Shown here in pieces: positions 43,374-51,822 of a stretch of DNA of 64,000 bases (positions are counted from its first letter, which is position 1; each line of letters begins with the position of its first letter). The notes below the pieces were generated by a model. It was not told where the DNA came from and made no database searches. It saw only the letters and a program-made list of their open reading frames with translations. The stretch spans positions 1 to 64,000 of the forward strand of contig NZ_JBMEMN010000015.1 of assembly GCF_049310905.1 (NCBI RefSeq), read 5' to 3'. The translations under genes and the position numbers were made by a program. Origin of the DNA: Gudongella sp049310905 (GTDB lineage: Bacteria > Bacillota > Clostridia > Tissierellales > Tissierellaceae).

Positions 43374-43895
43374 ATGGAAATGATTTTTGGATACTTCCTG
43401 ATATTCTTTGCCAGGATGCTGGATATGTCCATGGCTACAGTCAGGACACTGATGGTGATGCAGGGAAGAAAGTTTCAAGCCGCACTTCTTGGATTTTTCG
43501 AGGTGGGAATTTATGTTATGGTACTGGGCAAGGTCGTAAATTCACTTGATAATCCCTATAATCTTCTGTCATACTGTCTTGGGTTTGCGGCGGGTAATTA
43601 TGTGGGTATTATGATTGAAAACAAGATTGCCCTTGGAAATCTATCAGCTCAAATAATATTAAAGACTGCCAATAACGATATACTGATTGATACACTAAGA
43701 AGTGAGAAATTTGGAGTTACGAGCTATGAGGGCCAGGGAATAGAAGGACCAAGAGAGATGCTAACAGTTGCTCTTAACAGAAAAGATCTTCCAAGATTAA
43801 AGAGGATTGTGGACAGTATCGATGCGAATGCATTTATAACAGTAAACAGTATCAGTCCAATACGTGGTGGATACTTTATAAGAAAGAAAAAATGA
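43374..43895 (+). CDS. DUF2179 / UPF0316 membrane protein (YebE-like)
   Basis: A 173-residue protein with three N-terminal membrane segments (about 1-20, 35-52, 60-80) and a cytoplasmic C-terminal DUF2179 domain (about 85-170) containing NDILIDTLRSEKFGVTSYEGQGIEG. It matches the UPF0316 family, widespread in Bacillota and of unknown function. It follows the amidase by 54 nt. Confidence 0.85.
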   Translation: MEMIFGYFLIFFARMLDMSMATVRTLMVMQGRKFQAALLGFFEVGIYVMVLGKVVNSLDNPYNLLSYCLGFAAGNYVGIMIENKIALGNLSAQIILKTANNDILIDTLRSEKFGVTSYEGQGIEGPREMLTVALNRKDLPRLKRIVDSIDANAFITVNSISPIRGGYFIRKKK

Positions 43896-43900
43896 TATTC

Positions 43901-43922
43901 CCCCTTGCAAAAGGGGTTTTTT
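43901..43922 (+). terminator. terminator after the DUF2179 gene
   Basis: CCCCTT pairs with AAGGGG around GCAA, followed by six T. Confidence 0.85.
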
Positions 43923-43994
43923 GTTTCCTGAATATATGAATAAGATCCAATGTCTGATAGAATGAAGATATAATTAAAACGAGGAGTTGTTTGG

Positions 43995-44726
43995 ATGAGA
44001 ATAGACAATAGGAAAAGCGATGAGATGAGATCTGTAAAAATAGAAAGGGATTATTTATTGCACCCATACGGGTCAGTACTTATACAGATGGGAGATACAA
44101 AAGTAATATGTACTGCAATGGTTGAGGACAAGGTTCCTCACTTTTTGAAAAATACTGGGACAGGATGGGTTACAGCAGAGTATTCGATGCTGCCGGGAAG
44201 TACTATAACAAGGAAAATGAGGGACTCTACCAAGGGAAGAATTGATGGCAGAAATACGGAAATTCAAAGACTGATTGGAAGATCATTAAGATCAGTTGTG
44301 GATTTGAAAAAGCTTGGTGAAAAAACCGTCTGGATAGACTGTGACGTAATACAAGCTGATGGAGGAACAAGAACAGCCTCCATTACAGGTGCCTATATTG
44401 CGCTTGTCGATGCATTGCACAAGTCATACAAGCAGGGAGAACTGAAGGAGTTCCCAATAACAGGATATCTGTCAGCAATAAGTGTTGGAGTAGGTGCAGA
44501 GGGACCAATTCTTGACCTGTGCTATCAGGAAGACCATATTGCCATGGTGGATATGAATGTTGTAATGGGAGATGGCGGTAAGTATGTTGAGGTACAGGGG
44601 ACAGGTGAGAATTCAACCTTCTCAAGGAAAGAGCTGGATCAGCTGCTTGATTTGGCTGAAAAGGGTACAAGTGAATTGATTGAACTGCAAAAAGAAATTC
44701 TTGGACCGATTACGGATCTGATTTAG
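43995..44726 (+). CDS. rph: ribonuclease PH
   Basis: A 243-residue phosphorolytic 3'-exoribonuclease that trims tRNA 3' ends. It begins RIDNRKSDEMRSVKIERDYL and includes GWVTAEYSMLPGST (about residue 55), RNTEIQRLIGRSLR (about 86) and DCDVIQADGGTRTASITGA (about 115). It has a GAGG site and starts a three-gene cluster with rdgB and the phosphodiesterase. Confidence 0.95.
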   Translation: MRIDNRKSDEMRSVKIERDYLLHPYGSVLIQMGDTKVICTAMVEDKVPHFLKNTGTGWVTAEYSMLPGSTITRKMRDSTKGRIDGRNTEIQRLIGRSLRSVVDLKKLGEKTVWIDCDVIQADGGTRTASITGAYIALVDALHKSYKQGELKEFPITGYLSAISVGVGAEGPILDLCYQEDHIAMVDMNVVMGDGGKYVEVQGTGENSTFSRKELDQLLDLAEKGTSELIELQKEILGPITDLI

Positions 44727-44738
44727 TGAGGGAATGAT

Positions 44739-45332
44739 ATGAGAAAACTGATACTTTCAACAGACAATAAAAACAAGGCAAAGGAATTAAGGGAGATTCT
44801 AAAGGATCTTCCACTAGAGATTCTCACAAAACAAGAGGCAGGAATCGAAGACCTTAGTGTCGTAGAGGATGGAGATACACTCCAATACAACAGTCTAAAA
44901 AAAGCAAGGGAACTGTCAGTGCTTGTGGATGCAATGGTTATGGCAGATGATTCAGGACTGTTTGTGGATTCTTTAGGTGGAGCTCCTGGAGTCTATTCCT
45001 CCAGATATGGAGGAGAAGATGGAAATGATGCTCTTAACAACGAGACATTGCTAAAAAATCTGGAGGGAAAAGACAGAAAAGCATCATTCAAGACTGTAAT
45101 TGCACTAATAACAGAAGACAATCAGGAGTATACAGTTGAAGGTGAATGCAAGGGAAAAATCTTGCAAAGCCCAATGGGAGAGAATGGATTTGGATACGAC
45201 CCATTGTTTGTACCGGATGGCTATTCAAGAACCTTCGCTCAGCTGCCATCCAGTGTCAAGAATTCAATCAGCCATCGAAGCAGGGCAATCGATGCCTTGA
45301 GAGAAAAACTGGAGGAGATATTAAGTGAGTAG
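44739..45332 (+). CDS. rdgB: XTP/dITP pyrophosphatase (RdgB/HAM1)
   Basis: A 197-residue house-cleaning enzyme that hydrolyses ITP, dITP and XTP to prevent mutagenic incorporation. SDNxK-like STDNKNKAKEL opens the protein; DDSGLFVDSLGGAPGVYSSRYGG (about 70) and GFGYDPLF (about 150) are the conserved blocks. It overlaps the next gene by 8 nt. The rph-rdgB-phosphodiesterase order is common in Bacillota. Confidence 0.95.
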   Translation: MRKLILSTDNKNKAKELREILKDLPLEILTKQEAGIEDLSVVEDGDTLQYNSLKKARELSVLVDAMVMADDSGLFVDSLGGAPGVYSSRYGGEDGNDALNNETLLKNLEGKDRKASFKTVIALITEDNQEYTVEGECKGKILQSPMGENGFGYDPLFVPDGYSRTFAQLPSSVKNSISHRSRAIDALREKLEEILSE

Positions 45333-45810
45333 CATTAAGGTAATCGTAGTTTCTGACACACATCACGTCACTCAACCGATTATTCAGGCATTGAAGAAGG
45401 AAAAGGATGCAGATGCCTTTTTTTTCCTTGGAGATTTTGTTGAAGACGGGGAAAAAATCAAGAAAGAACTCAAGATCCCATCCCATATAATCGGTGGAAA
45501 TGGCGACTGGTCAACATACTACAAAAAAGAAATGATTGTTAAACTTGGTGGAAAGAAGATTCTTCTTATCCATGGACACAAGCAAGGTGTCAAGAATGGA
45601 TTACAGAGGCTTTATTACCATGCACTTGAAAACAAGGCTGATGCAGTACTCTTTGGACATACTCATATGCCTGGAGTACACAGGGAAGAAGACTTGTTTA
45701 TGCTGAATCCAGGTAGCCCGTCTTTTCCAAGAGGTGGATTTACACAAGGGACATATGGAATACTGCACATCGGCCAAATGATAACAGGAGAAATCAAGAA
45801 AATCGGGTAG
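45325..45810 (+). CDS. YfcE/MJ0936 family metallophosphodiesterase
   Basis: A 161-residue calcineurin-like phosphoesterase with the five metal motifs: SDTHH, LGDFVED, GGNGDW, LIHGHKQG and FGHTHMPG. The family hydrolyses cyclic or diester phosphates; the physiological substrate is unknown. The start is GTG inside the rdgB 3' end, so it is translationally coupled. Confidence 0.9.
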   Translation: MSSIKVIVVSDTHHVTQPIIQALKKEKDADAFFFLGDFVEDGEKIKKELKIPSHIIGGNGDWSTYYKKEMIVKLGGKKILLIHGHKQGVKNGLQRLYYHALENKADAVLFGHTHMPGVHREEDLFMLNPGSPSFPRGGFTQGTYGILHIGQMITGEIKKIG

Positions 45811-45821
45811 GAGAGAGATAA

Positions 45822-46892
45822 ATGGCAACATCACTGGACTTTCTGCATCTGGATATGGATGCGTTTTTTGCAGCAGTTGAGGAAAGGGATAATCCCTATC
45901 TTAAGGGACACCCCGTTATAGTAGGTGGTAGAAGCAACAGAGGCATTGTAACCACCTGTAATTATGAAGCTAGAAAGTACGGTATACATTCAGCCATGCC
46001 TATTTTTATGGCAAAGGAAAGATGCCCTCATGGTATCTATGTTCCTGGTAGAATGTCGAGATACCAGGAAGTATCACGTCAGGTATTTCAAATACTCAGA
46101 GGAATTACAGACAGAATAGAACCCCTCTCAATCGATGAAGCCTACATGGATATATCAGGAATGGACAAGAGTCCAGAAGAGATAACTGAGTTGATCAAGA
46201 GCAGGGTGATGAAGGAGACAGAACTGACCCTTTCAATTGGAGTGTCTTTTAACAAATTTCTTGCAAAACTGGCATCGGACTGGAACAAGCCTGACGGATT
46301 TATGAAGATAACTGAGGATATGATGCCACAAATATTATTCCCTTTACAGGTCAGCAAGGTATACGGGATTGGGAGCAAGTCCAGAAAGCGGCTTAATGAT
46401 ATTGGAATATACACAGTGGAACAGCTTTACCAGCTACCAGAGGATTTTCTGGTGGATATGTTTGGAAGAGGTGGAAGGGAAATATACGATAGGATCAGAG
46501 GCGTGGATAGAAGGACAATAACAACAACCAGGGAGAGAAAATCCATGGGAGTTGAAAGGACCTTTCGAGAGACAAGAGACAAGAAGCTTCTTATTGAAAG
46601 GCTGAAAGAATATTCAATTGAACTTGAAAAGGACCTGGAAAGTAGAAACATACACGGAAGGACACTTACGGTAAAGATCAAGGATGAAGACTTTCAAAGC
46701 CACACCCGAAGCAGGACATTTAATCACTATATATCAGATGGAGATGAAATATTCAAATTGGCCAGTATGCTTTTTGGTGAAATGGAGTGGGACAAGAGCC
46801 TACGACTTTTAGGTGTTTCAATCAGTAATCTTATGGACAAGAGCATGGAACAGCTTTCATTTTTAGGAGCTGAAAAAATCCAGGAATCTTAA
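45822..46892 (+). CDS. dinB: DNA polymerase IV (DinB)
   Basis: A 356-residue Y-family translesion polymerase. The catalytic carboxylates lie in LHLDMDAFFAAVEE (about residue 6) and LSIDEAYMDIS (about 101). It also has NKFLAKLASDWNKPDGF, the KVYGIGSKSRKRLNDIGI helix-hairpin-helix, and the little-finger domain (from about 235). It lies 11 nt after the phosphodiesterase. A SOS box was not evident because the gene has no separate promoter region. Confidence 0.95.
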   Translation: MATSLDFLHLDMDAFFAAVEERDNPYLKGHPVIVGGRSNRGIVTTCNYEARKYGIHSAMPIFMAKERCPHGIYVPGRMSRYQEVSRQVFQILRGITDRIEPLSIDEAYMDISGMDKSPEEITELIKSRVMKETELTLSIGVSFNKFLAKLASDWNKPDGFMKITEDMMPQILFPLQVSKVYGIGSKSRKRLNDIGIYTVEQLYQLPEDFLVDMFGRGGREIYDRIRGVDRRTITTTRERKSMGVERTFRETRDKKLLIERLKEYSIELEKDLESRNIHGRTLTVKIKDEDFQSHTRSRTFNHYISDGDEIFKLASMLFGEMEWDKSLRLLGVSISNLMDKSMEQLSFLGAEKIQES

Positions 46893-46901
46893 ACTAAATT
46901 A

Positions 46902-46930
46902 TTGACATGGTATTTTCAACCTGTTATAAT
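46902..46930 (+). promoter_or_regulatory. consensus promoter of the tRNA operon
   Basis: A perfect TTGACA (46902-46907), 17-bp spacer and perfect TATAAT (46925-46930), with an extended TGT. A small hairpin (AGCGG-TTAAT-CCGCT, 46941-46955) sits in the leader about 50 nt before the first tRNA. Confidence 0.92.
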
Positions 46931-47007
46931 CATATAAGTCAGCGGTTAATCCGCTAACGGAGTGCGGAGAAAATTTGAGTGTCTTCAGCAGTGCATTAAG
47001 TGTTGCT

Positions 47008-47081
47008 GCGGGTGTAGCTCAGTGGTAGAGCACTGGCTTCCCAAGCCAGCTGCGAGGGTTCGATTCCCTTCACCCGCTCCA
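47008..47081 (+). tRNA. tRNA-Gly (anticodon CCC)
   Basis: The acceptor stem GCGGGTG/CACCCGC, the D-loop AGCTCAGTGGTAGAGC, the anticodon arm CTGGC-TTCCCAA-GCCAG and the T-arm GGTTCGATTCC are complete. CCA is encoded. Anticodon CCC reads GGG. Confidence 0.95.
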
Positions 47082-47092
47082 AGAAAAAACGT

Positions 47093-47170
47093 GGTGGGTA
47101 TGGCCTAGTTGGTTAGGGCGCCAGATTGTGGCTCTGGAGGTCGTGGGTTCGAATCCCATTATCCACCCCA
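47093..47170 (+). tRNA. tRNA-His (anticodon GTG)
   Basis: The acceptor GTGGGTA/TATCCAC has the additional G(-1) at 47093 opposite C73, the histidine identity mark. The anticodon loop is TTGTGGC. CCA is encoded. Confidence 0.95.
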
Positions 47171-47181
47171 TTTTATTTTTT

Positions 47182-47257
47182 GACCCATTAGCTCAGTTGG
47201 CAGAGCACCTGACTTTTAATCAGGGTGTCCCGCGTTCGAGTCGCGGATGGGTCACCA
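47182..47257 (+). tRNA. tRNA-Lys (anticodon TTT)
   Basis: Acceptor GACCCAT/ATGGGTC, anticodon arm CCTGA-CTTTTAA-TCAGG and T-arm CGCGTTCGAGTCGCG are intact. CCA is encoded. Confidence 0.95.
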
Positions 47258-47260
47258 CTT

Positions 47261-47344
47261 GCGGGAATGGCGGAATTGGCAGACGCGCTAGACTTAGGAT
47301 CTAGTGTCATTGACGTGGGGGTTCAAGTCCTCTTTCCCGCACCA
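47261..47344 (+). tRNA. tRNA-Leu (anticodon TAG)
   Basis: A class II tRNA with the long variable arm between TCTAG and GGGGGTTC. Acceptor GCGGGAA/TTTCCCGC, anticodon loop CTTAGGA. CCA is encoded. It is the last gene of the cluster. Confidence 0.95.
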
Positions 47345-47348
47345 TATA

Positions 47349-47393
47349 AAATGCTCCGGATGCTTTATTATAAAAGCAGTCGGAGCATTTTTC
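47349..47393 (+). terminator. terminator of the tRNA operon
   Basis: AATGCTCCG pairs with CGGAGCATT with a nested inner hairpin (TGCTTTA/AAAAGCA), followed by a T-run. Confidence 0.88.
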
Positions 47394-47435
47394 CTTTTTG
47401 CAATGTGTTATAATAATTCTATAAAGTGAGAATCC

Positions 47436-47464
47436 GGGACGCCAGGGACGGTCCTTTTTGTCCC
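47436..47464 (+). repeat. GGGACGG dispersed repeat, copy A
   Basis: It contains GGGACGGTCCTTTTTGTCCC, an imperfect palindrome. Closely related to the copy at 48901-48929 and part of a repeat style common in clostridial genomes, often associated with REP/RAYT elements. It lies just before the HAD gene. Confidence 0.65.
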
Positions 47465-47493
47465 ATAATATCAACAAGCAAAGGTGGGATATG

Positions 47494-47970
47494 ATGATAA
47501 AGCTACAAATTCAAGGCTACGATGAGCCATTTGAAATAGAGAATCTGGTATTTGATTATAACGGTACCCTTGCCCTGGATGGAAAAATGTCTATCAGGAC
47601 AAGGGAAGGTTTGAGCTTGCTCCATAAGGCTGGTTTCAATATAACTGTACTTACTGCAGACACCTTGGGAACCGTTACAAAGGAATGTGAAGGGTTACCG
47701 ATTGAAGTAAATATATTTGATAAAGGGAACGCAGAGGAAAGCAAACTAGAAATTGTAAATAGACTTGGAGCTGAAAAAACTGCAGCAATAGGAAACGGTA
47801 GAAATGACCTTTCCATGCTTAAAAATGCAAATATTGGGATTGCGGTAATTGGAATGGAAGGCGCATATGCCGGTCTGATGCAGGCTGCAGATATTCTTGT
47901 GCCATCAATAGACTCAGCAATCGAACTATTCCTTAAGCCCAAGAGGATTGAAGCTACCCTCAGAAGATGA
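47494..47970 (+). CDS. HAD-superfamily hydrolase, small soluble P-type-ATPase-like
   Basis: A 158-residue HAD phosphatase-like protein. Motif I is FDYNGTLA, where the first Asp is the nucleophile (about residue 19). Motif II is LTADT and motif IV AIGNGRNDLSMLKNA (about 105). There is no membrane part, as in stand-alone P-ATPase-like HAD proteins. The substrate is unknown. ATG at 47494 is preferred over 47491 because the AAGGTGGG site is better spaced. Confidence 0.78.
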   Translation: MIKLQIQGYDEPFEIENLVFDYNGTLALDGKMSIRTREGLSLLHKAGFNITVLTADTLGTVTKECEGLPIEVNIFDKGNAEESKLEIVNRLGAEKTAAIGNGRNDLSMLKNANIGIAVIGMEGAYAGLMQAADILVPSIDSAIELFLKPKRIEATLRR

Positions 47971-47997
47971 GATGTCGTGTAGGGGCTTTTGAATGCA

Positions 47998-48016
47998 GTA
48001 GGGACGGTTATTTTTG
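47998..48016 (+). repeat. GGGACGG dispersed repeat, copy B (partial)
   Basis: GTAGGGACGGTTATTTTTGC, a truncated version lacking the closing GTCCC. It lies between the HAD and phosphoesterase genes. Confidence 0.5.
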
Positions 48017-48095
48017 CTTTTTTTGAGGCTGGCTATACTACAATAAACCTTACCATCAAGAGATAAAGCAAGATCCTAAGGAGGCAAGCGAGCGT

Positions 48096-48902
48096 ATGAA
48101 AATAAATACAATACTTCCGACGATTGCAATTATTGCAATCGGGCTGTTTTTATACAATAGAAATCAGATAACTGATTTCAGAACACAAAGGGTTTTTATT
48201 CAGTCAGACAAGGTTCAAAAAGATATCAGAATTGCTCAGGTGACTGATTCTCATTCAAACCAAAGAATAGATATAAGTAAACTAAAAGATCAAATTGAGG
48301 AATTCAATCCTCATATGATAGCCTTTACAGGAGACCTGGTAGACCATAAGACAGAAGACCTAACCGTAGCGCTAAAACTTATGGATTCACTCCGTTCCAT
48401 GGGAGTACCTGTATACTTTGTAGAAGGAAATCACGAAATTGCAAACAGACATAGAAAAGAGCTTCTTAAGGAGCTTGAAGACAGAAATGTGATTATTCTT
48501 AAGAACAGTTCACATGAAATAGTAGTGGACGAAAATCCAATTGGAATATATGGCGCAGAGTTTTATGTTGAGGATCATGATTATCAAGAGATGCTATCCA
48601 GTGCCGATAGGGATAAACTGAATATTCTACTTTCTCACTCACCGGTTAAAGCATCCTGGTATGCAGATGGTGATGTGGATCTGATTCTTTCAGGCCATAC
48701 CCACGGAGGACAGATAAGACTGCCACTGATTGGAGGATTAGTCTCACCCGGTCAGGGATTGTTTCCGCACTACGACAAGGGACTTATGGAGTTGCCAGAA
48801 GGAACAATGCTCTATATTGACAGTGGAATCGGCAACAGTGTACTTCCCATAAGAGTTATGAATCCGGTACAATTCTCTCTGATTACAATCTCAAAGAAAT
48901 GA
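48096..48902 (+). CDS. membrane-anchored metallophosphoesterase (YkuE-like)
   Basis: A 268-residue calcineurin-like phosphoesterase behind an N-terminal hydrophobic anchor (residues 5-20). Metal motifs: TDSHSNQ, FTGDLVDH, EGNHEI, LLSHSP and SGHTHGGQIRLP. YkuE-type enzymes act at the outer face of the membrane. The ATG has an AGGAGGC site. Copy C of the GGGACGG repeat overlaps its stop codon. Confidence 0.85.
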   Translation: MKINTILPTIAIIAIGLFLYNRNQITDFRTQRVFIQSDKVQKDIRIAQVTDSHSNQRIDISKLKDQIEEFNPHMIAFTGDLVDHKTEDLTVALKLMDSLRSMGVPVYFVEGNHEIANRHRKELLKELEDRNVIILKNSSHEIVVDENPIGIYGAEFYVEDHDYQEMLSSADRDKLNILLSHSPVKASWYADGDVDLILSGHTHGGQIRLPLIGGLVSPGQGLFPHYDKGLMELPEGTMLYIDSGIGNSVLPIRVMNPVQFSLITISKK

Positions 48903-48929
48903 GACGCAAGGGACGGACCTTTTTGTCCC
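48901..48929 (+). repeat. GGGACGG dispersed repeat, copy C
   Basis: GGGACGGACCTTTTTGTCCC preceded by GAGACGCAA; about 25 of 29 bases match copy A. It begins at the end of the phosphoesterase gene. Confidence 0.65.
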
Positions 48930-48946
48930 AAATCAAACAAAGAATT

Positions 48947-48970
48947 ATCCCAGCTGAGTCAGCTGGGATT
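48947..48970. terminator. convergent terminator hairpin
   Basis: ATCCCAGCT (48947-48955) pairs with AGCTGGGAT (48961-48969). It lies between the phosphoesterase and the minus-strand secreted protein, whose stop codon falls in the loop. Confidence 0.7.
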
Positions 48971-50386
48971 TATTGTTTCTGAAGTTTTTCTATAGCCTGA
49001 AACATTGTTTCTGTCCATCCACAATCTTTTGGATTCAATCAGAATATCAAGGTCTCTGTCACGCTCTCCCTTGATTCTAATTAGACTTTGCTGGACATTT
49101 AGAAGATCATTGTAGGTCAGGTAATCGTAATCTATAAGACCCATTGTGCCATCTGGCATATAAGCATATTCAAGGTTTCCATCAGGCTTAATCCACCTGT
49201 CTCTGGTTATCTTAACCCCATTAAGCATCTTCTGCGCAAAATCCAGATATTCTGGTTTTCTTTCTGTTTCATACAGCAACAGGAATGAATGAATCGCCTG
49301 AAGCTGATGATTCAGTGACATATGATTTTTTCTTCCCAAAGGATGAGAGTAGTCTTCAACAAGCCAACCTTCTCCAATGTTTGGATCACTGACCAGAAAA
49401 TGTTTGTTTTTCCCATGCTCCATATAATAATCAGCAAGTCTTGTTGCATAATTCCTAAAGACCTCATCCCCAAATTTTCTGTAAGCGATTATGTTTGTTT
49501 CAATTGTATCTCCATTGAATCTCGTATCAAAGAATCCACCATCTATACCATAATCACCAAATAGCCAGTTGCTCCGTGGAAGAGTTGGAAGAAATCCCTC
49601 ATTATTTATATTTTTTTGTGCTACCATAAGTAGTGACCGTCCGATTATTTCCGAAGCAAGACTTCCACCACTTCCTACAAGAGAGTTGGTTAAGTAATCA
49701 CTTGGAATCCTCCAGTAGGAATTTGGAGTTGAAGGATAGTATGTTGAAGGGCTTTTGTAATGGTAGCCATCATAAAGCAATCGCGCATTCCTATCCAGGT
49801 CATAGGTTGACCACATTCTTAGCTGATCTTCGTCGTTGAAATCAATAAGCTCACTACTTGACCCGGCTCCCCAAAGTATCCCGTGAACTCCTGAGCTTAA
49901 GTTATAACGGAATGTAGCAACCCAGCCATCCCCATCCTTCCTTAAATGTATGGGTTGACTTGAAAGTGCTTCTTTTGTACCAGTTCCAAGGTCCCTGTAT
50001 GTGTAAGGCTGACCGATTATATAATTGTATCTATCTGTCGATAAAAAAAGGATCCTCCCCTGTGGAAGAGTACCATCAACCAAGGGCAATTGTACAAGAT
50101 TGTTTTCACTGTCAAAGTACCTTAAGGTTCCTGAATCACCTGGAATTCTAAAACTTGTCCAGTAAGCATAGTCTGTCTTTGATACAATCCTTCTCAAGAA
50201 GAAGCTTCCCTTGTCAGGTAAGCTGTTGTTTGTCTGTATATAGGCAACATGATCATTGACCTTTTGATAATATTCATTGAAACTGGATGCTGATGCTTTG
50301 GAATTGATACTAAAAATTAGTGAAATTGAGACTAATAAAATCAATAATGGAAATTTTAAATTAGAAATATATGATTCTTTTTCCAT
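48959..50386 (-). CDS. secreted protein of unknown function
   Basis: A 475-residue protein with a signal peptide (about residues 10-38, cleavage likely near SKASAS). The mature part is rich in aromatic residues. The C-terminal half has helical repeats such as EYLDFAQKMLNGV and YDYLTYNDLLNVQQSLIRI that suggest an alpha/alpha-toroid fold, as in glycoside-processing enzymes and C5-epimerases. I do not recognise the family. The ATG at 50386 has an AAGGAGGA site; an upstream start at 50419 does not. Confidence 0.65.
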   Translation of the reverse strand: MEKESYISNLKFPLLILLVSISLIFSINSKASASSFNEYYQKVNDHVAYIQTNNSLPDKGSFFLRRIVSKTDYAYWTSFRIPGDSGTLRYFDSENNLVQLPLVDGTLPQGRILFLSTDRYNYIIGQPYTYRDLGTGTKEALSSQPIHLRKDGDGWVATFRYNLSSGVHGILWGAGSSSELIDFNDEDQLRMWSTYDLDRNARLLYDGYHYKSPSTYYPSTPNSYWRIPSDYLTNSLVGSGGSLASEIIGRSLLMVAQKNINNEGFLPTLPRSNWLFGDYGIDGGFFDTRFNGDTIETNIIAYRKFGDEVFRNYATRLADYYMEHGKNKHFLVSDPNIGEGWLVEDYSHPLGRKNHMSLNHQLQAIHSFLLLYETERKPEYLDFAQKMLNGVKITRDRWIKPDGNLEYAYMPDGTMGLIDYDYLTYNDLLNVQQSLIRIKGERDRDLDILIESKRLWMDRNNVSGYRKTSETINPS

Positions 50387-50801
50387 CCAATATCCTCCTT
50401 TTGCAAAAAAGTTTGTCAATAAAAAATTGAATCAAACTACTTTTTTTGATGTTATGATACCTTATACCGCACATTTAAAGAGTTATATGCCATAGCAGCT
50501 AATCTCTTCCATGGACATTAACCTTAAGATTAAGATCTCCTTTTAGCTCCAGGTCAATACCAGTAATTCCTTCCTATTCGCACATTATTTCCGGAATTGA
50601 AGAATAAGTATCAACTATTTAATTATACCCTTTTTAAGGGAAAATGTTCATTTTTCAAGTTACAGTTTCATTACAGAATTATTATTGACTAGCTTGCAGA
50701 TGAACTGGACTTTTAGACTTATCTTGATTAAGATGAAATAAAGAGAATTGTAATGATGGCCTGTAACTGCAAATATGGAAATTACAAGGAGGCGTGATAA
50801 A
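50387..50801. promoter_or_regulatory. divergent intergenic region between the secreted protein and panB
   Basis: A 415-bp AT-rich gap. On the minus strand TGAACA (50645-50650) and TATAAT (50622-50627) are 17 bp apart, and the spacer holds the palindrome CCCTT-AAA-AAGGG. This would give the secreted-protein mRNA a leader of about 230 nt. For panB no convincing promoter was found, although an inverted stretch near 50715-50735 precedes it. No gene is seen. Confidence 0.45.
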
Positions 50802-51653
50802 ATGTCAAAGAAGAAAAGTATTTTAGATTTACACAAGATGAAAAACAATGGAGAGAAAGCAAAATGGGTAACGGCATACGACTTTCCCGTGGCATCATTT
50901 GCAGAACAAGCCGGGATGGACATGATTCTAGTTGGGGACTCACTGGGGATGATAGTTCAAGGTCTTGATGGTACTGTGCCAGTGACCATGGATCAATGTA
51001 TCTACCACTCTCAAATAGTAAGAAGGGGAGCTCCGAATACATTTGTTATTGGAGATATGCCTTTTGGATCATACCAGGTCAACGACGATGATGCGGTAAA
51101 GAATGCAGTAAGATTCCTGAAGGAAGCAAATTGTGATGCAATAAAGCTGGAAGGTGGGGTCAGAGTTGCAAGTAAGATAAAGGCGATTTCAGATGCAGGA
51201 ATTATAGTTTTTGGACATATTGGATTGACACCTCAGAGTTCTGGGCAAATGGGAGGATTCAAGGCGCAAGGATTACATGTGGACAGTGCCAGAGATATTA
51301 TTAAGGATGCTTTGGCAGTAGAGGAAGCAGGAGCCCTGGCAGTATTATTGGAAGGAATCCCACCAGAGTTGACTGAATTTATTGCGAACACTTTGGCAAT
51401 ACCCGTTTATGGAATCGGTGCAGGAGCACCATGCGATGGGCAAGTTCTTGTATGTGGAGACCTGTTGGGTATGTTCCAAAACTTCACGCCCAAATTCGCC
51501 AAGAAATATACAAATCTTGCGGAAATAGTAGTCACTGCATTCAAGGAATTTATTGAGGATGTGGATAGCGGAAACTTTCCCGAGAACAAACACGTTTATC
51601 ATGTAAAAGATAGTGTTGAAGACTTCCAGAAACTATTTGACGAGTTCAGATAG
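50802..51653 (+). CDS. panB: 3-methyl-2-oxobutanoate hydroxymethyltransferase
   Basis: A 283-residue PanB. The metal and substrate residues are kept: VGDSLGM (Asp), GDMPFGSY (Asp), KLEGG (Lys and Glu) and the catalytic Glu in LLEGIPPEL (about residue 182). It also has GHIGLTPQS and GIGAGAPCDGQVLV. It transfers a hydroxymethyl group from methylene-THF to alpha-ketoisovalerate, giving ketopantoate; the reaction is reversible. panC, panD and panE are not adjacent. The ATG at 50802 has an AGGAGGCG site. Confidence 0.92.
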   Translation: MSKKKSILDLHKMKNNGEKAKWVTAYDFPVASFAEQAGMDMILVGDSLGMIVQGLDGTVPVTMDQCIYHSQIVRRGAPNTFVIGDMPFGSYQVNDDDAVKNAVRFLKEANCDAIKLEGGVRVASKIKAISDAGIIVFGHIGLTPQSSGQMGGFKAQGLHVDSARDIIKDALAVEEAGALAVLLEGIPPELTEFIANTLAIPVYGIGAGAPCDGQVLVCGDLLGMFQNFTPKFAKKYTNLAEIVVTAFKEFIEDVDSGNFPENKHVYHVKDSVEDFQKLFDEFR

Positions 51654-51683
51654 ACTTTAGTTTATTTCCATAATCTATTATTT

Positions 51684-51730
51684 AAAAACTCACAGATGTC
51701 TATAAGCTACAATAGATAATGTGAGTTTTT
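51684..51730 (+). terminator. terminator of panB
   Basis: AAAAACTCACA (51684-51694) pairs with TGTGAGTTTTT (51720-51730) around a 25-nt loop that has its own weak stem. Confidence 0.75.
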
Positions 51731-51779
51731 AAGCATATATCGATAGAAAGTTATTTGTGCTTTATATTTAATGCTCTAA

Positions 51780-51788
51780 TGTTATAAT
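51780..51788 (+). promoter_or_regulatory. extended -10 promoter of the hydroxy-acid dehydrogenase gene
   Basis: TGT followed by TATAAT (51783-51788), 34 nt before the start codon. The -35 is weak (TTTATA). Confidence 0.55.
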
Positions 51789-51822
51789 AGGAACTAGTAG
51801 AATCAAAAGAAGGAGGATGACT

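Noticed and set aside
47225..47413. Short open frame across tRNA-Lys and tRNA-Leu
   Set aside because: It overlaps two intact tRNAs and their terminator; not a plausible gene.
47345..47493. Small RNA or gene after the tRNA cluster
   Set aside because: The stretch is accounted for by the tRNA operon terminator and the GGGACGG repeat.
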